Of a stretch of DNA of 64,000 nt, positions 14,723 through 22,957 are shown in pieces (the stretch's first letter is position 1; each line of letters begins with the position of its first letter). The translations under genes were made by a program, and so were the position numbers. The stretch covers positions 1-64,000 of the forward strand of contig JAVJQK010000145.1 of the NCBI GenBank assembly GCA_040218145.1, written 5' to 3'. The notes under the pieces are model-generated. The model made no database searches. It was not told the origin of the DNA and saw nothing but the letters and a program-made list of their open reading frames with translations. The stretch is from Sandaracinaceae bacterium (GTDB lineage Bacteria > Myxococcota_A > Polyangia > Polyangiales > Sandaracinaceae).

Positions 14723-17671
14723 TCACCACTCGTCCTCGAACTGTCGCGGGTCGTCAGGGTGGAACGTTGCGTCCTCTGGGTGGGACGATCCCAACCCCTC
14801 CTGTGATCCCAACCTTTCCTTAAGAACCCCCCGCGTGCGTGGGGATACGCGCGTGGGGATCGCGCCCCCTATCCCCAATTCACCCCCATCCCCATCATAT
14901 TCTCCAGGTGTTTTAATTAGGTTGGGATCGTTGGGATCGTTGGGATCACCCCCCATCTTCGTGGGGTTTTTGCCCCGGTTTGTGATCCCAACCACCATTT
15001 GGTGGTTGGGATCATTTGCGGGGGGGGTTGGGATCATCGGGCCTCTATCCCCATTTTCACCCTCGCCAGGCGATGGGGATAGCGCGGCCACATCCTGACC
15101 GGAGTGCGCTCTATCCCCATCGGAGGCTTCGTATCCCCATTTTTCGCCGTCGTGATCCCAACCCCCCTCCGAGGTTGGGATCATCTCGTACGCCCAGCGC
15201 GCTCGACCGTTGGTGCCATCTCTCTTGCGCTTGCGCTCCCACCCGAGCCGCCCGAGGATGGTGCTCACGCGCATTTGAGATTGCTTGTCGTAGTCCTCCT
15301 TTCGGAGGCCGATGACCGCGAGGCAGTCCCCGATGGTGACGCGCGGCTGGACGAGGCCGAGCTGCTCCTTCTCCAGGTACGTACGGATCACCGCCTCCCA
15401 CTCGTCTCCCTGGTAGCGGTCCTCTTGGGCTTCGCGGGCTGCCTCGTTGAGCTCGCGGCCGACGAGGTGCCAGGGCTCTCCCTGGTGGAAGCGGTGGACG
15501 GCCTCTGCCCAGATCTGGTCGCGGGCCTTCCGGAGCCCCTTGAGGTCGATCGGCCCGGTCTCGGTGACCTTCACGGGCCAGAAGCGGCGGCCCCCCGTCG
15601 GATCTTTCAGGTAGGCCTGCTCGTTCGTGGAGGCCGCGAAGACGCAGCGCCGGGGCCGGGTGATGGTGCGGCGTCCGTAGGCGGGCCGGTAGCGGTCGGC
15701 CTGTGAGGTGAGGAACGCCTTGATCGTCGCCGCCTCGGCCTTGCCGAGGGCGTCGAGTTCGGCCAGCTCCACGATCCATGGGCCCTGGAGGATCTCGGCG
15801 GCGTCCTTGCCGCGCCGGACGTCGGGCAGCTTGTCGCAGAACCACTCCTCACGGCCCGCCATGATGGCCAGGGCGGTGCTCTTCCTCGCGCCCTGCTTGG
15901 CCTCGAGGACCAGGGCGTGGTCGACCTTGCAACCGGGGAGGAAGGCGCGAGCGACGGCGCTGATCAGCCAGCAGGCGCCGACGGCGCGCGTGAGAGGGGT
16001 GTCTACGGCGCCCAGGTAGTCGACGAGCCAGGTGTCGGCCCGCGCCACGCCATCCCAGTCGAGCTGCTCGAGGTGCTCGAGGACGGGGTCGAAGCTGTTG
16101 CGTCCCGCGATGGCGTTGACCGCGCCGTGGATCTTCTCGATCGGCCAGTCCAGGCCGTACTGGACCTCGAGCCAGCGACAGATCCACACCTCGTCCGCGT
16201 CGGTGACCTGGCGTGGGTAGTCGCCCGCCTCGAGCTCGGCCATCGCCAGGTACGGGGGAGGAGCGAGCAGCTGCACCTGGCCGTCGCGCTCGTCGAAGCC
16301 GAGGACGCCGTGGAAGCGCGCGTCGTGCTGGAGGACCACGAGCAGGTTGCCGAGGCTCTTGCGAATGGTGCCGCGGTGGGTCCTCTTGAGGAGGGCGGAC
16401 CAGTCTGGCTGGTCGGCCGCGCGCGCGCCGGCGGGCAGGGCGTCCCAACCTCCGCTGTCGAGGTCGTACTCGGGGAACGGCGCGTCGAGAGGCGGTGGGG
16501 GCTCTGGCGACTCCTTGCGGGGCGGCGGGTCTGGCAGCTCGTCGGGGGCCTCGACGAGCTCGCCGCGCGGCTCGAGGGGGAGCTGCGCGAGCCGTACGTC
16601 GCCGGCGTCCTGCAGGGGGTCGCTGCCGATCGTGGGGGGCCGCCAGCGCTCGAGCCAGAACGCCGGGCCACGAAGTCGCTCCGCGAGGAGGTGCGTGACC
16701 TTCTCCGCGTAGCGGTCCCCGGGGGGGTCCGCGTCGGTCGCGCACACGACCGTCATGCCCGTCGGGAGGCGGTCGAAGAGCTCCGGGCGAAGGCTGCCGC
16801 TGAAGATCCCCCACGAGGCGTAGCGCTCGCCGCGGTAGGGCTCGGTGGCCCAGGCCAGGAAGTCGACCTCGCCCTCGCCCAGGACGACGCGGGGGCGCTC
16901 GCCGAGCGTGGGCGGTACGGCGCCGTGCTCGAGGAGGTGGCGCCCGAGCGGACACGCCAGGACGAGCCCCTTTCGGTTGCGCTCGGTGGGGCCGACGCTC
17001 TTCGGCTTGCGCACGTTGCGCCCGATGACGCTGCGCCGTGCGCCGTGGTGATCGAACGCGGGGACGATCAGGCGGTTGCCGTGTTCGGTCCAGGGGCGGC
17101 CGCTCGCGAATCGCGCCCACTGGGGGAGCCTGCGGAGGCCCTTGGGCAGGGCGCGCGCGAGGTCGCGCTCGGCGACCAAGGCGGGGTCGACGCGGCGCCG
17201 CTCGAGGAACGCGCGCACCTCGGGGTCGTCGACGACCGGGACGCATCGGCTCCAGAAGTCCTCGAGCTCGTCCTCTGGGATGTACGGCAGCTCTTCGGGT
17301 TCGGGCGGGGGCTCTCGCCCGACCGGGGAGCCCAGGAAGTCCTCGCACCACCGCCGGACCTCTGCCCGCTCGGAGTCGTTGAGGCCGCCCATTCGTCGGC
17401 CGGTGAGGTGCAGCGCGACGAAGTGCAGCGCGTCGCCCGTCTGTTCGCAGGCTTGGCACTTCCAGCCTCTCGGGTTCTCCCGCGAGCTGCCCACCGCGCC
17501 GCGCTTGTCGCCGCGCTTCTTCGCGCCGGCTCGCCGCTCGGCTCCGCACGCGGGACAGGGCGCGATTTGCCACGAGGAGCGCCCGGCCTTCACGGCGCAA
17601 CCGAGCGCGGTGGCGACCTGGGCGACCGAGACGACCCTCATGGCGTCCACGTATGTGGCGTCGTTTCCCAA
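14723..17671 (-). CDS. phage primase-helicase (zinc finger, TOPRIM, VirE/DUF-type ATPase)
   Basis: 982 aa from TTG 17671 (GGGGACGAAGG upstream; ATG 17641 is the alternative). It should prime and unwind phage DNA. Residues 39-75 hold a CPAC..CQAC zinc finger; ~255-330 look TOPRIM-like (RPRVVLGEGEVDFLAWA, VVCATDADPPGDRYAEKV); ~590-800 form a VapE/VirE-type ATPase with LVLEAKQGARKSTALA as Walker A, GPWIVELAELD as Walker B and RRCVFAASTNEQAYLKDPTG as a sensor/arginine-finger region. The last ~120 residues are low-complexity (repeated DPN, Pro, Gly, Asp) because the DNA there is a repeat cluster. Confidence 0.82.
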   Translation of the reverse strand: MGNDATYVDAMRVVSVAQVATALGCAVKAGRSSWQIAPCPACGAERRAGAKKRGDKRGAVGSSRENPRGWKCQACEQTGDALHFVALHLTGRRMGGLNDSERAEVRRWCEDFLGSPVGREPPPEPEELPYIPEDELEDFWSRCVPVVDDPEVRAFLERRRVDPALVAERDLARALPKGLRRLPQWARFASGRPWTEHGNRLIVPAFDHHGARRSVIGRNVRKPKSVGPTERNRKGLVLACPLGRHLLEHGAVPPTLGERPRVVLGEGEVDFLAWATEPYRGERYASWGIFSGSLRPELFDRLPTGMTVVCATDADPPGDRYAEKVTHLLAERLRGPAFWLERWRPPTIGSDPLQDAGDVRLAQLPLEPRGELVEAPDELPDPPPRKESPEPPPPLDAPFPEYDLDSGGWDALPAGARAADQPDWSALLKRTHRGTIRKSLGNLLVVLQHDARFHGVLGFDERDGQVQLLAPPPYLAMAELEAGDYPRQVTDADEVWICRWLEVQYGLDWPIEKIHGAVNAIAGRNSFDPVLEHLEQLDWDGVARADTWLVDYLGAVDTPLTRAVGACWLISAVARAFLPGCKVDHALVLEAKQGARKSTALAIMAGREEWFCDKLPDVRRGKDAAEILQGPWIVELAELDALGKAEAATIKAFLTSQADRYRPAYGRRTITRPRRCVFAASTNEQAYLKDPTGGRRFWPVKVTETGPIDLKGLRKARDQIWAEAVHRFHQGEPWHLVGRELNEAAREAQEDRYQGDEWEAVIRTYLEKEQLGLVQPRVTIGDCLAVIGLRKEDYDKQSQMRVSTILGRLGWERKRKRDGTNGRARWAYEMIPTSEGGWDHDGEKWGYEASDGDRAHSGQDVAALSPSPGEGENGDRGPMIPTPPANDPNHQMVVGITNRGKNPTKMGGDPNDPNDPNLIKTPGEYDGDGGELGIGGAIPTRVSPRTRGVLKERLGSQEGLGSSHPEDATFHPDDPRQFEDEW
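14787..15183. repeat. iteron-like repeat cluster inside the primase 3' end (candidate replication origin)
   Basis: At least ten copies of GTTGGGATC or its complement: 14787, 14805, three head-to-tail with 9-bp period at 14921-14947, then 14985, 15006, 15027, 15155 and 15174. Two pairs form hairpins: a perfect 15-bp inverted repeat with a 2-base loop at 14983-15014, and an 11-bp one at 15153-15183. A second word, TATCCCCAT or its complement, recurs about eight times between them. The local sequence is also the most AT-containing in this operon. Iterated sites inside a replication gene recall lambda ori within O. Confidence 0.7.
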
Positions 17672-17713
17672 CCTTCGTCCCCTTCACACGCCGGCCGACG
17701 CCGTCCGCGTGCG

Positions 17714-18298
17714 TCAGCCTCGAATCTTCGCCCTGACCGCCTGCAGCCGCCGAACGGCGGACTCCAGCGCGTCCGCCGCCTTCATCCGCTCCGGATCTCG
17801 TAGGTCGACCCACTTCAGGGGGGCGAGGACCTCCGCCGCTCCGATGACGCGTTGCTCAGCACGGCGAACCCGCTTCTCCTCGAGCATTCGCTTGACGAGG
17901 TACCCGACCGCGGGATCGCCCGAAGAGCCGGCGGGCGCACGACGGACCTCGAACTCCCCCAAGCCACGGAACGAGTGGAACAGGACCAAGCCCCAGCCCT
18001 CGTAGAGAGGATCAAAGCGAGGAACGCTCGACACCTGAGCCTCGATTGCAGCGGGCATGGCCAGCCAGCGTTCTGTCCCCACGCCCCCGTGCCAGTGGTG
18101 TGGTTTGTTGCGCTGCTGCACAAGCGCGTCGGACTTGGACGCCTTCGCCTCCACGAGCACAGCGCGCCCGTCTGCCGTGAACCCGAGGGCGTCCGGCCGC
18201 TCCTTCCCATGGCCGGCTCGCTCCGCGTACACGAGCTCGCAGAAGCACGCCTTGCGGAGCCACTTGCACGATACCTTCACCAGTTCTGCGTGTGTCAT
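17714..18298 (-). CDS. PD-(D/E)XK-like nuclease (194 aa)
   Basis: ATG 18298 with AGGAT upstream. The motif RPDALGFTADG..AVLVEAKASKSD near residues 34-55 fits the PD...(E)xK active site of restriction-fold nucleases (Asp 36, Glu 50, Lys 52). Further HHWHGGVGTERWLAMP and GWGLVLFHSF are consistent with a compact nuclease core; the C-terminus is a charged helix. It sits in the replication operon between the primase and an unknown gene. Target (branched DNA, host DNA or ends) cannot be told. Confidence 0.65.
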   Translation of the reverse strand: MTHAELVKVSCKWLRKACFCELVYAERAGHGKERPDALGFTADGRAVLVEAKASKSDALVQQRNKPHHWHGGVGTERWLAMPAAIEAQVSSVPRFDPLYEGWGLVLFHSFRGLGEFEVRRAPAGSSGDPAVGYLVKRMLEEKRVRRAEQRVIGAAEVLAPLKWVDLRDPERMKAADALESAVRRLQAVRAKIRG

Positions 18299-18302
18299 CT
18301 GG

Positions 18303-18962
18303 CTATCCTGCCGCATGGCCGCCGGGGCAGCGCGCTTCGGTGTCGATGGACGCGCGTGCGAGCAGGAGCGCCGCGGTCTCGTACGCCTCGGCGTCGACGA
18401 GGGGCGCGAAGAGGTCCAGCTCGGTGCGCGTCGCGGCATCGCGAACGGCGCCGAGCGAGTGCTCCCCGACGAGCTCGGCGTCCGCCGCGCCCGCGCCGGT
18501 CGGGTACGCGCGCTGGATCCCGAGCGCCGCGAGGTGCGCGGCCGCGGTGAGCAGGCGGTAGCGGTGGAGCCCCGGAGCGCGCGCACCCGCTCGACGGATG
18601 GCCCTGTCCCTGAGCTGGCCCAGTCGCACGACGTCGAAGTCCGGCGCCGCCGGCTCGACGACGCAACGGCCGAGCAGGTCGCGGTCTACGTCCGGCCACT
18701 CGCCGCCCGGGCCCACGGCCACGTCGTACGCGTCCGCCAACCAGCCCCCGGCGACGCGCACGACCGTCAGGGCGGGAGCGCCGCGGAGGATCGCGAGCGG
18801 GAGGACGAGCTCGACGAGGTCGCACTCCCGCCATGCGTCAGCGAGCGTCTCCCACCGCTCGGCGTGCTGCAGGAGCGCGACCTCGTAGACGCCGGCCGCC
18901 CAGAGACGCTTCGCGACCCACCGCTTCGGCACGTAGCCGCTGACGCGCAAGTCGCGGCTCAC
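18303..18962 (-). CDS. hypothetical phage protein (219 aa)
   Basis: GTG 18962 overlaps the upstream stop (GTGA). N-terminal VSGYVPKRWVAKRLWAAGVY may be a small nucleic-acid-binding region; the middle is hydrophobic beta/alpha sequence, and the end is helical with a Cys-containing tail. No recognised family. Co-transcribed with primase and nuclease genes, so a replication-related role is possible. Confidence 0.55.
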   Translation of the reverse strand: MSRDLRVSGYVPKRWVAKRLWAAGVYEVALLQHAERWETLADAWRECDLVELVLPLAILRGAPALTVVRVAGGWLADAYDVAVGPGGEWPDVDRDLLGRCVVEPAAPDFDVVRLGQLRDRAIRRAGARAPGLHRYRLLTAAAHLAALGIQRAYPTGAGAADAELVGEHSLGAVRDAATRTELDLFAPLVDAEAYETAALLLARASIDTEARCPGGHAAG

Positions 18963-20068
18963 GAGCGGCTCCGCCCGTCGTCGCGGAGCAACTCGTACGC
19001 GCGCACTTCGCCGGCGGCGGCCTGGTAGACGTCGTCGAGGGCGTGGCCGCCGCTGATGGACAGGGCGCGGAAGAGGGCGCTGATCTCGTCCCGCAGCTCG
19101 AGCAGGCGCCAGGCCCGCTGCTCGCGAGGCGAGCGCTCGGGCGAGTCACCAGGCTCGGCGACCGCCGGCGGCGGGTCGGCCTCCTCAGCGCCCTGCGGCT
19201 CCTGCGCGTCCGCCTGCGGCTCCTGGGCGTCCGCCTCCACCTCGTCCCGCGACTCTTCCCGCGACTCCTGCGCCGCCGCGGTGGCCAGGCGGTACCTCCG
19301 GCTGCCGCGCGGAGCGGGTGCGGGCACGTTCTCGTCGCACAGGCCCCGGCTGCCGCGCGGAGCAGGTGCGGGCACGTTCTCTTCGCGCAGGCGCTCGAGC
19401 ATCTCCGCTCGTCGCTCCCGCTTGCGCGCCAACACGGCCTCCTCGAGCGTCCACCCGTCGCGGAGGCGGTTGTAGAGGTCGGCCTTGACCAGGCCCCGCG
19501 CCTGCACCTCGGGCAGGGCGGCCACCTCCCGGACGCTGCGCAGCGCCCCGCGGAACGAGTACAGCTTGGGCTCCTTGCCCCTTCGGGCCTTCGTCCGCGG
19601 CGGCGGGTCCTCGGCTCGCAGGGCCCCGGTCTCGTCCTCGTCTCGCATGCGTTCGTCCTCTGCAGGGGTCACCGCCTCCGCCGCGCGAGGAGCCTCCGGA
19701 GCGCCCCGGTGGGGGGGCAGGCCGGGGGAATGCTCCGGAGGCTCCTCGCGAAGCGGAGGTCGGGACGGAAGGGGCGTCGGCGCGGGCGCCGGCGCGGGCG
19801 CCTCGACAGACGCATGCACGGCGAGCTGCACCAGCCTGATCGGCTCGCCGCCGATCTTCTCGAGCTCGGCGGGCCAGCGGGTCGGCGCGTCGCCGGCGTC
19901 GTGCGCGCGGCCGAGCGGGCAGCCGGCGCACTCGGACTTGTTCAGGCGCTGCTCGCCCGCCTTGGCGCCGCCCCGGAGGTGTCGCTCCGCGCGGCGCCAG
20001 CGTGACGCGCACCCCGCCCGCGTCACGCGAGCGCCCCAGATGCGCAGGCACACGAACCCCTCGGTCAT
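18959..20068 (-). CDS. Cys-N-terminal, Pro/Ala-rich phage protein with internal tandem repeats
   Basis: 369 aa from ATG 20068 (GGGAGG upstream). Four cysteines in the first 50 residues (CLRIWGARVTRAGC, SECAGCPLG) suggest a zinc site. A long Pro/Ala/Glu linker follows, then a helical block (LYSFRGALRSVREVAALPEV, LVKADLYNRLRDGWTLEEAV). Two perfect-looking peptide repeats occur: ENVPAPAPRGSR twice, coded by a ~60-bp DNA repeat at about 19305-19395, and ADAQEPQ twice. Function unknown; the helical block could bind DNA. Confidence 0.55.
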   Translation of the reverse strand: MTEGFVCLRIWGARVTRAGCASRWRRAERHLRGGAKAGEQRLNKSECAGCPLGRAHDAGDAPTRWPAELEKIGGEPIRLVQLAVHASVEAPAPAPAPTPLPSRPPLREEPPEHSPGLPPHRGAPEAPRAAEAVTPAEDERMRDEDETGALRAEDPPPRTKARRGKEPKLYSFRGALRSVREVAALPEVQARGLVKADLYNRLRDGWTLEEAVLARKRERRAEMLERLREENVPAPAPRGSRGLCDENVPAPAPRGSRRYRLATAAAQESREESRDEVEADAQEPQADAQEPQGAEEADPPPAVAEPGDSPERSPREQRAWRLLELRDEISALFRALSISGGHALDDVYQAAAGEVRAYELLRDDGRSRS

Positions 20069-20102
20069 CGGACCCTCCCGGGGAGGGCGCTGACTGAGCG
20101 GC

Positions 20103-20717
20103 CTAGAGCGGCTCGTCCTCGCCAAGGAAGAGCACACGCTCGCCGAACTCGATCAGCAGGACGCCGGTCACGCCCTCCATCGGGAGGTAGGTCCCGGCGG
20201 CGTCCATCAGGTGGACACGCTGACCGTAGATCTGGCTCGACGACGTGCGCGCCGACTCGCAGCAGTAGCTCTCGCCGTTGTGGTCGAAGTAGATCCAGAA
20301 GCCGGGTGACTGGTCGCCCCGCGGGGAGGTCAGCCGGTCCCAGGGCGGGCTCGACTCCGAGTGCATGAAGCCGCTCCGCTGCATCCAGTCGCGCACCCTC
20401 GTGAACCGACTCACCAGACCCGCCGCGATGGCGAGCGCGAAGGGCAGGAGCGTCGTCAGGAAGGCAAGCCAGCCGCGGTCGCGCAGCGTCGCTCCGTCCA
20501 CCATGACTCGCTCGAGCGTCGGACCCACCCAGCCCCAGAACAACAGCAAGAGGGTCCCATTGATCGCCGACCAGATCACCGTGTTGCCGAAGCGGTCCTC
20601 GCGGCTCGTGCCAGGGCGAAGGCCCGCCATGTTGCGGTACGTGCGAGCGGCCAGGATCCCGGGGAGGAACACCAGCGCGGCGATCACGAGGGCCTGAAGG
20701 GTGGGGGGCGTGCTCAT
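20103..20717 (-). CDS. membrane protein, DUF6338-like (204 aa)
   Basis: ATG 20717 with GGAG 9 bases upstream. Three transmembrane helices (about 8-28, 47-67, 84-106) followed by a soluble domain (FWIYFDHNGESYCCESARTS, GVTGVLLIEFGERVLFLG). The architecture resembles the uncharacterised DUF6338 family. A membrane protein in the middle of a replication operon is a candidate for superinfection exclusion or another accessory trait; that is inference from place only. Confidence 0.6.
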   Translation of the reverse strand: MSTPPTLQALVIAALVFLPGILAARTYRNMAGLRPGTSREDRFGNTVIWSAINGTLLLLFWGWVGPTLERVMVDGATLRDRGWLAFLTTLLPFALAIAAGLVSRFTRVRDWMQRSGFMHSESSPPWDRLTSPRGDQSPGFWIYFDHNGESYCCESARTSSSQIYGQRVHLMDAAGTYLPMEGVTGVLLIEFGERVLFLGEDEPL

Positions 20718-20753
20718 TGCGTACGTCTCCTGGACCGTGGGATGATCGGGAGC

Positions 20754-20903
20754 ATGACAACTCCGAAGCCGCCGAACGACAAGAGTCCACGCCCAGGGCC
20801 GCGAACCGAGGCCGTTCCTCGACGAGACGGCGCCAACACTCAGTCGCACGTGAAGAAGCCACCGCGTCAGGGGCTGCCGAAGCCACCGAAGAAGCCAGAC
20901 TGA
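20754..20903 (+). CDS. small basic Pro-rich protein (49 aa), possible
   Basis: ATG 20754 with GGGAG upstream, diverging from the membrane gene 36 bp away. The product is MTTPKPPNDKSPRPGPR... ending PKPPKKPD: Lys/Arg/Pro-rich and without hydrophobic core, so probably disordered. It opposes the surrounding leftward operon. Real expression is doubtful; it could be a small nucleic-acid-binding or decoy protein. Confidence 0.35.
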   Translation: MTTPKPPNDKSPRPGPRTEAVPRRDGANTQSHVKKPPRQGLPKPPKKPD

Positions 20904-20921
20904 TCGCTGCCTCGGGCTGTC

Positions 20922-22067
20922 TCATGCCGCCGCCCCCGACTGGTTGCCCCACACCGCCCAGCCAGGCCGCGGTGAGCGCGCGAAGAGCTCGACGCGAGGC
21001 AGCTCCGGGAACATCCGCGCGATGAGCGCCGCGAAGCTGTCGGGCTTCACCGAGTGCTCCCCCCGGCGCTCGCGGACCACCGAGGCGGGGCGCGCGGCCG
21101 GCGCAGGAGCGGGCGGGTTGCCGCGGGTCGCGATCAGCAACAGCTCGTGCTGCTGACGCGCCCAGTACCCCATCCCGAGCCGTTCCTTGTCCCAGACCAT
21201 GCAGGTCCGGTAGACGAAGTCCCAGGCCTCGATGACGCGCAGCGAGTTGGCCAGCAGCGGCGACGTGGCCCAGCAGAAGAGCACGGCGTCCGGCGTCGCG
21301 ATCTCGCTCACCGGCAGAGCGCAGATCTCCTCGAGGGCCATGGTCGGGTACTGGTTCTCGATCGCTCGCGACTCGCTCGCGGCGTGTTCGTAGCGCCAGG
21401 CCGGGTCGGCGTAGATCACCGCGTAGCGCTGCGAGGCGCCCAGCGGCGCGTTGCCCCGGGCGATCTCGTTGATGCGCTCGGTGCGCTGGCGGCGCCGGAT
21501 CTCGGTGCGCACGCGGCGGCCGTCCCCGCGCGTCTCCTCGAGGACCTCGCGCTGTACCTGGTGCTCGAGCGCGGCGAGCTCGGCCGCGGCCGAGACGGCG
21601 AGCAGCCCGTGGTCGACGGCCGCGACCACCTCGGGCGCGGCCGTCTCGATCACCGAGCGGGCGGCGCGCACGCTGCGCTCGCTCGTGCCGAGGTGCGCCG
21701 CCGCCTGCGCCTGGGTGGGCACGTCGGCAAATTTGCCGACCTGGCGCTGTCCGTCGGCGAGCGTCGCGATGCGCGCTGCCACCATAGCACGCTGGCTCTC
21801 GTTGAGGTGGCGACGGTGGAGGTTGGCGCTCAAGACGAAGGCGATCGGGTCCTCGACGTCGACGAGCCGGACGCGCGGTTCCACCCCCACGCGCTCGCAC
21901 GCGGCGAGTCGGTTCCGGCCGTCGAGCAGCAAGCCCGTCTCACGTTCGACGACGAGCGCCTGCAGGAGGCCGCGGTCACGGATGTTCGCCGCGAGCGCCG
22001 CGAGGCCCTCTTCGGGCAGCAGCGGGAAGATCTCGGCCGCTGGGTGAGTGCCGCAGATCCGCCTCAC
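20922..22067 (-). CDS. ParB-like domain fused to MT-A70-family adenine methyltransferase
   Basis: 381 aa from GTG 22067, overlapping the upstream stop (GTGA). Residues ~5-100 are ParB/sulfiredoxin-like (LPEEGLAALAANIRDRGLLQ, LLLDGRNRLAACERVG, NLHRRHLNESQRAM), ~110-140 an HTH (AQAAAHLGTSERSVRAARS). Residues ~215-375 are an MT-A70 methyltransferase: YAVIYADPAWRYEHAASESR with the DPPW-like catalytic DPAW, then PDAVLFCWATSPLLA and the conserved PELPRVELFARSPRPGWAVWG. It should make N6-methyladenine, probably on DNA, with the ParB/HTH part giving site choice. Role may be anti-restriction or regulation. Confidence 0.82.
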   Translation of the reverse strand: MRRICGTHPAAEIFPLLPEEGLAALAANIRDRGLLQALVVERETGLLLDGRNRLAACERVGVEPRVRLVDVEDPIAFVLSANLHRRHLNESQRAMVAARIATLADGQRQVGKFADVPTQAQAAAHLGTSERSVRAARSVIETAAPEVVAAVDHGLLAVSAAAELAALEHQVQREVLEETRGDGRRVRTEIRRRQRTERINEIARGNAPLGASQRYAVIYADPAWRYEHAASESRAIENQYPTMALEEICALPVSEIATPDAVLFCWATSPLLANSLRVIEAWDFVYRTCMVWDKERLGMGYWARQQHELLLIATRGNPPAPAPAARPASVVRERRGEHSVKPDSFAALIARMFPELPRVELFARSPRPGWAVWGNQSGAAA

Positions 22068-22282
22068 GCTCCACGCTCCCGCAGGGCTCGCAACGTCGCG
22101 TCCCGCATGCGGTCGCGCCACGGGTCGAGCGCGCACCGCAGGCAAGGCTGATCGGTGTGCTTGAGGCCCGCGCGGTCGAGCCGCTCATTGTCGAGCAGGC
22201 CTCGGAAATGGCAGTAGCCGGCCACCGCGGCCCAGAACACGGCGCGCGCCCGCCTCACGCGAGACCCCCAGACTGAACACAT
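22064..22282 (-). CDS. small hypothetical protein heading the leftward operon
   Basis: Frame from ATG 22282 or, better spaced from GGGGGTC, GTG 22261. The core reads VFWAAVAGYCHFRGLLDNER, LKHTDQPCLRCALDPWRDRM, with a CLRC pair that may bind metal, and a helical end. The stop overlaps the start of the ParB-methyltransferase gene. First gene of the leftward run; function unknown. Confidence 0.5.
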   Translation of the reverse strand: MCSVWGSRVRRARAVFWAAVAGYCHFRGLLDNERLDRAGLKHTDQPCLRCALDPWRDRMRDATLRALRERGA

Positions 22283-22407
22283 GCGCCGGTTTGCAGCCGC
22301 GCATGCGTGGTTACCGTGCTGAGACCGGCAAGGCGCGCGGCGGGGGTCCACCCGGCTCGCACGCTGCGGTACCCTTCCCGACGAACCCCGTGGGGAGGAA
22401 GGTCCAG

Positions 22408-22944
22408 ATGCGACAGCGAACCATGCTCCTGGCAGCCCTTGCTCTGACCGCGTGCGACGCGGGGCCGAGCCTCGACGACGCTGGTGACGTGCGCGTGGAC
22501 GGTGGGCGCGAGGTCCGAGACGCCACGGTTCGCGACGCCGGGGGCGACGGCGGGGTGCTCGACGCGTTCGTCCCGATCGACGCTGGACGCGACTCGGGCG
22601 CCGACTCGGGGCGGGATGCTGGCCGGCGCGACTCGGGAGCCGACGCCGGTTGCACGGGCGCGTGCTGCGACGACCTGGTGGGCGGGTCCGACTGCCCCTC
22701 CGGGTACACCTGCCGCTACCAGTTCGACGGCGGAAGTCGCACAGGCCGAGCTTGCGAGACGACTGGTATCCATCGCGAGGGCGCCGCTTGCGAGATCAAC
22801 GGGACCGGCGATACGTGCATGGTCGGCCACTACTGCGACGGGATCAGCTGTTGGCGCTACTGCGTAGACGACACGGACTGCCCGGACTCGGCCGGTAGCC
22901 CACGGCGCTGTAGTGGGCAGCGGTGCGTCGCAGACCTGGGATAG
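22408..22944 (+). CDS. Cys-rich lipoprotein, host-like cargo gene of the prophage
   Basis: 178 aa from ATG 22408 with GGGGAGGAAGG upstream. Signal: MRQRTMLLAALALTACDAG with lipobox LTAC at Cys 16, so it should be a lipid-anchored outer-surface protein. A linker of Asp, Ala and Gly follows (DAGRDSGADSGRDAG), then a ~90-residue Cys-rich domain (CPSGYTCRYQFDGG, CMVGHYCDGISCWRYCVDDT). This style is typical of Myxococcota lipoproteins such as the host gene at 41289. In the prophage it lies alone in the immunity region, between the XRE repressor and the leftward operon, as lysogenic-conversion genes do. Confidence 0.75.
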   Translation: MRQRTMLLAALALTACDAGPSLDDAGDVRVDGGREVRDATVRDAGGDGGVLDAFVPIDAGRDSGADSGRDAGRRDSGADAGCTGACCDDLVGGSDCPSGYTCRYQFDGGSRTGRACETTGIHREGAACEINGTGDTCMVGHYCDGISCWRYCVDDTDCPDSAGSPRRCSGQRCVADLG

Positions 22945-22957
22945 GCAGCGCGACACG

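Noticed and set aside
14391-14729. 112-codon reverse frame between primase and terS
   Set aside because: Ser/Arg/Thr/Pro-rich, no ribosome site, no family; treated as non-coding.
14787-15183. CRISPR array
   Set aside because: Repeats are ~9 bp, irregularly spaced and in both orientations, inside a coding gene; no 25-40 bp repeat-spacer structure and no cas genes.
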